Shown one piece after another: positions 49,644-51,646 of a stretch of DNA of 51,646 bases. The DNA is from Rhodoglobus sp. (GTDB lineage: Bacteria > Actinomycetota > Actinomycetes > Actinomycetales > Microbacteriaceae). The notes below the pieces were generated by a model. It was not told the origin of the DNA and did not search any database. It saw only the letters and a list, made by a program, of their open reading frames with translations. Location: contig JAODLY010000010.1 of the NCBI GenBank assembly GCA_025464445.1, positions 1-51,646 of the forward strand. The letters run 5' to 3'. Each line of letters opens with the position of its first letter. The stretch's first letter is position 1. Made by a program: the position numbers and the translations under genes.

Positions 49644-50732
49644 ATGCCCGCCATCACCGGCGCTCGCGCTTACCTCGTGGATCTCGAGGTTGAAACGGTC
49701 AGGACGGATGCCGTCCAGAGCTTCATCAAGCAGGAGACGGTATTCGTCGAGGTCGACACGAACGACGGACTGACGGGCATCGGTTACGCCTACACGATCG
49801 GAACGGGTGGTCGCGCGGTTCTTTCCATGCTGCGTGACCACCTGGTCCCTCGCCTTGCCGGCCAGGATGCCGCTCACATCGAGGGAATCTGGACGGATCT
49901 CTTCGCTTCGACCAGGGCGACAACCGTCGGCGCGATCACCTCGCTCGCCCTCGCGGCGGTGGACACCGCCCTCTGGGACCTGAAGGCCAAGCGCGCGGCG
50001 TCTCCCCTCTGGGAGGTTGCGGGCGGATTCCGGCAGGATGTTCCGCTATACGACACCGAGGGCGGCTGGCTGCACCTCACCACGGACGAGCTCGTGGCCG
50101 GGGCCGTGGCATCCCACGATGCGGGCTGGGGCGGCCTCAAACTCAAGGTCGGCAAGCCCAGCCACCGCGAGGACCTCGAACGGCTCGCCGCCGTGCGTGC
50201 CGCGGTGGGCGACCGCATGGACATCATGGTCGACGCGAACCAGTCGATGACGTCAGCCGAGGCGATCCGGCGGGCGAAGGCCTTCGAGGCGGTCGACCTG
50301 TTCTGGCTCGAGGAGCCCCTACCCGCCGACGACGTGACCGGCCACGTGCGACTGGCTCGGGCCACGAGCATCCCGATCGCGGTCGGCGAGTCGATGTACT
50401 CGATCGCCCAGTTTCGGGAATATCTCGAGCGAGGTGCCGCGAGCATCGTGCAGGTCGACGTCGCGCGGGTTGGCGGGATCACGCCCTGGCTCAAGGTGGC
50501 ACACCTGGCCGAGGCGTTCAACGTGGCGGTATGCCCCCACTTCCTCATGGAGCTCCACGTCAGCCTCGCCGCTGCCGTGCCGAACGGTCGCTACGTTGAA
50601 CACATCCCCCAGTTGCGCGCCATCACCCGCAGCGAGATGGTGATCAGGGACGGTCGCGCGTTCGCCCCTGAGACACCAGGGCTTGGCATCGACTGGGATC
50701 TCGATGCGATAGAGGACAGGAGAGTCGGCTAG
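49644..50732 (+). CDS. Mandelate-racemase/muconate-lactonising-family enzyme (362 aa)
   Basis: An enolase-superfamily protein of the mandelate-racemase subgroup, probably a sugar-acid dehydratase or cycloisomerase. Catalytic residues are Lys166 and Lys168 in GLKLKVGKP, metal ligands Asp197 (VDANQ), Glu223 (WLEEP) and Glu249 (VGES), and the general base His299 in CPHFLMELH. The N-terminal capping domain holds TDAVQSFIKQETVFVEVDTNDGLTG. The pair Lys/His fits dehydratases such as galactarate/talarate or galactonate types. AGGAAAGG precedes the ATG. It is divergent from the FCD-GntR/lldD operon and under the twin operators. Convergent with the iclR gene (4-nt overlap). Confidence 0.9.
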   Translation: MPAITGARAYLVDLEVETVRTDAVQSFIKQETVFVEVDTNDGLTGIGYAYTIGTGGRAVLSMLRDHLVPRLAGQDAAHIEGIWTDLFASTRATTVGAITSLALAAVDTALWDLKAKRAASPLWEVAGGFRQDVPLYDTEGGWLHLTTDELVAGAVASHDAGWGGLKLKVGKPSHREDLERLAAVRAAVGDRMDIMVDANQSMTSAEAIRRAKAFEAVDLFWLEEPLPADDVTGHVRLARATSIPIAVGESMYSIAQFREYLERGAASIVQVDVARVGGITPWLKVAHLAEAFNVAVCPHFLMELHVSLAAAVPNGRYVEHIPQLRAITRSEMVIRDGRAFAPETPGLGIDWDLDAIEDRRVG

Positions 50733-51505
50733 CGGACGGGTCCGGAGCTTCCCGCCCCGAGATGTCGCTCGATCGCTGCACGAATCGCGGGGACCGCCGT
50801 GGCAAGCGAGTCGAGGTCACGGCGATAGCTCAGTCCGCTCACGCTCACCGCGCCGAGCCGGCCGCCGCCCAGGAACACCGGCAGGGCGACGCAGTTCACC
50901 CCCAACTCGTTCTCCTGGTTGTCGGTGCCATACCCGCGAACCCGGGTGCGCTCAAGCTCGCCCAGCAGCGCATCCCGATCGGTGATGGTGTACTCGGTGC
51001 GTTGGGGGAGCGGGGCCGGCCCGAGCCAGGCATCCAGCTCCCGCCGGGTTGAGACCTCCGCGCTCATGAGCAGCTTGCCGACCGCGGTCGAGTACGCCGG
51101 GTTGCGACCGCCAATCGTCGAGGTGAGCCGCATCGCACCGCTGGGCGGATCGGCTTTTGCCCGGTAGACGATCTGCGGGCGGTCGAGGATCGCATAGTGC
51201 GCCGTCTCGCCGTACTCGCTGGCAAGTTCCCCGAGCAGGGGCTCGATGCCGACGGTCTCCGGCCGGGCATCCTGGTGCCGGAAGGCGAGCCGCATGAACT
51301 CGTCGCCCAGCTCGTAGACGCCCCGACTCGACTGGTTGGCGAGCCCTGCCCTTCGCAGCGACGCGAGGGCGCGGTGGAGGGTCGGCTTCGTGCTGCCCAT
51401 GCGCTTGGCCAGCTCATCGAGCGAGATGCCGCTCGGATGCTCGGCGAGCTCGAGCAGCACCGCGAGCACGCGATCAGAGCCGACGAGTTTCGCGGGATCG
51501 GTCAC
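50729..51505 (-). CDS. IclR-family transcriptional regulator (258 aa)
   Basis: The N-terminal winged helix is VLLELAEHPSGISLDELAKRMGS, then KPTLHRALASLRRAGL (about 14-55). The IclR effector domain follows, with GETAHYAILDRPQIVYRAKADP, YSTAVGKLLMS (YSTAVGK is a typical IclR box), ENELGVNCVALPVFLGGGRLGAVSVSG and the closing AIRAAIERHLG. Such regulators control sugar-acid and aromatic-acid genes. The GTG at 51505 overlaps the stop of the upstream dehydrogenase-like gene (GTGA), so both are co-transcribed and the regulator probably controls that unit. Confidence 0.92.
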   Translation of the reverse strand: MTDPAKLVGSDRVLAVLLELAEHPSGISLDELAKRMGSTKPTLHRALASLRRAGLANQSSRGVYELGDEFMRLAFRHQDARPETVGIEPLLGELASEYGETAHYAILDRPQIVYRAKADPPSGAMRLTSTIGGRNPAYSTAVGKLLMSAEVSTRRELDAWLGPAPLPQRTEYTITDRDALLGELERTRVRGYGTDNQENELGVNCVALPVFLGGGRLGAVSVSGLSYRRDLDSLATAVPAIRAAIERHLGAGSSGPVR

Positions 51506-51646
51506 GGCAGCCTCGGATCCACGTGCACCTTCGGCCCCGGCCCGGCGTGCTGCCCGCGCCGGCCCTCCAGCCGGTCGGCCACGTCGGACAGTCCGATGAC
51601 CTCACTGACGATGGCGTCAGATACCACGGCCCCGGAGGCGAAGAGC
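51502..51646 (-). CDS. Probable Zn-dependent (medium-chain) dehydrogenase, C-terminal fragment (cut by window end)
   Basis: Only the last 47 residues are visible, from LFASGAVVSDAIVSEVIGLSDVADRLEG to the end KVHVDPRLP. The pattern 'ASG.....I.SEVIGL..VADRLE' and the closing KVHVDP are typical of the C-terminal end of MDR-type alcohol dehydrogenases, where a helix covering the substrate pocket is followed by the last beta strand. The reading frame runs off the window. It is translated before the iclR gene with overlapping stop and start. A sugar-acid or sugar-alcohol dehydrogenase paired with the mandelate-racemase-family enzyme is likely. Confidence 0.65.
   Translation of the reverse strand, partial: LFASGAVVSDAIVSEVIGLSDVADRLEGRRGQHAGPGPKVHVDPRLP

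Noticed and set aside
1-51646. rRNA, tRNA or prophage genes
   Set aside because: No tRNA-like cloverleaf with CCA end, rRNA core sequence or phage/integrase motif was noticed in either strand.

Overview
The window is high-GC DNA (about two thirds G+C by eye) with tightly packed, often 1-4 nt overlapping genes, frequent GTG starts and one TTG start. It has two sugar ABC transporters without their own ATPase, an arrangement common in actinobacteria that share one MsiK-type ATPase. Gene content and style fit an actinobacterium, most likely of the Microbacteriaceae type; that placement is inference. No rRNA, tRNA, CRISPR array, transposase, phage gene or origin was seen. Nearly the whole window is catabolic: amino-acid breakdown at the left, then a long series of sugar, uronate and sugar-acid modules, each with its own regulator.

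Layout. (1) 1-7 kb: the 3' part of putA, a GntR/YtrA-type regulator with a small hypothetical protein, an Lrp regulator, and a ddaH-rocD-Gfo/Idh/MocA-kynU operon for arginine/ornithine/proline and kynurenine. (2) 7-18.4 kb: a divergent oligosaccharide locus. To the left run a GH36 alpha-galactosidase, an SGNH esterase and a YdeI-like gene; to the right run two permeases, a GH95 fucosidase-family enzyme, a CE7 acetyl esterase and a lipoprotein binding protein, followed by a ROK regulator. (3) 18.4-22.7 kb: a LacI regulator and a three-gene cassette (Gfo/Idh/MocA oxidoreductase, DHDPS-like aldolase of the DUF993 type, xylose-isomerase-like TIM barrel) with a LacI-type operator in front. (4) 22.9-41.3 kb: an acyl-CoA-dehydrogenase-like gene, a second ABC importer, an iolC-like kinase, an iol-associated barrel aldolase, mmsA, a GntR/UTRA regulator, a Zn alcohol dehydrogenase, an SDR, an aldose-epimerase-like gene, four more Gfo/Idh/MocA oxidoreductases, a TIM-barrel isomerase, an amidohydrolase and a HAD phosphatase. 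(5) 41.3-45.1 kb: uxaC, uxuB and a ManD-type mannonate dehydratase (glucuronate to 2-keto-3-deoxygluconate). (6) 45.1-51.6 kb: an aldo/keto reductase, an L-fuconate-dehydratase-like enolase, an FMN lactate oxidase/dehydrogenase, an FCD-GntR regulator, a mandelate-racemase-family enzyme, an IclR regulator and the 3' end of a probable Zn dehydrogenase.

How the parts may work together (inference). GH95, GH36 and CE7 would release fucose, galactose and acetate from plant or algal oligosaccharides. The reductase, L-fuconate dehydratase and lactate enzyme fit an oxidative L-fucose route that ends in pyruvate and L-lactate.

The most novel-looking part is region 4. An identical 11-bp element, TGTCATTACAT, lies in three separate promoter regions (23.99, 34.46 and 39.46 kb), which suggests one GntR regulon. 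That regulon pairs the lower steps of inositol breakdown with several oxidoreductases and TIM-barrel enzymes instead of the usual iolB and iolD. The substrate could be a cyclitol or a 3-keto-glycoside-type sugar. The LacI/DUF993 cassette in region 3 looks like a second, independent pathway of the same general style.
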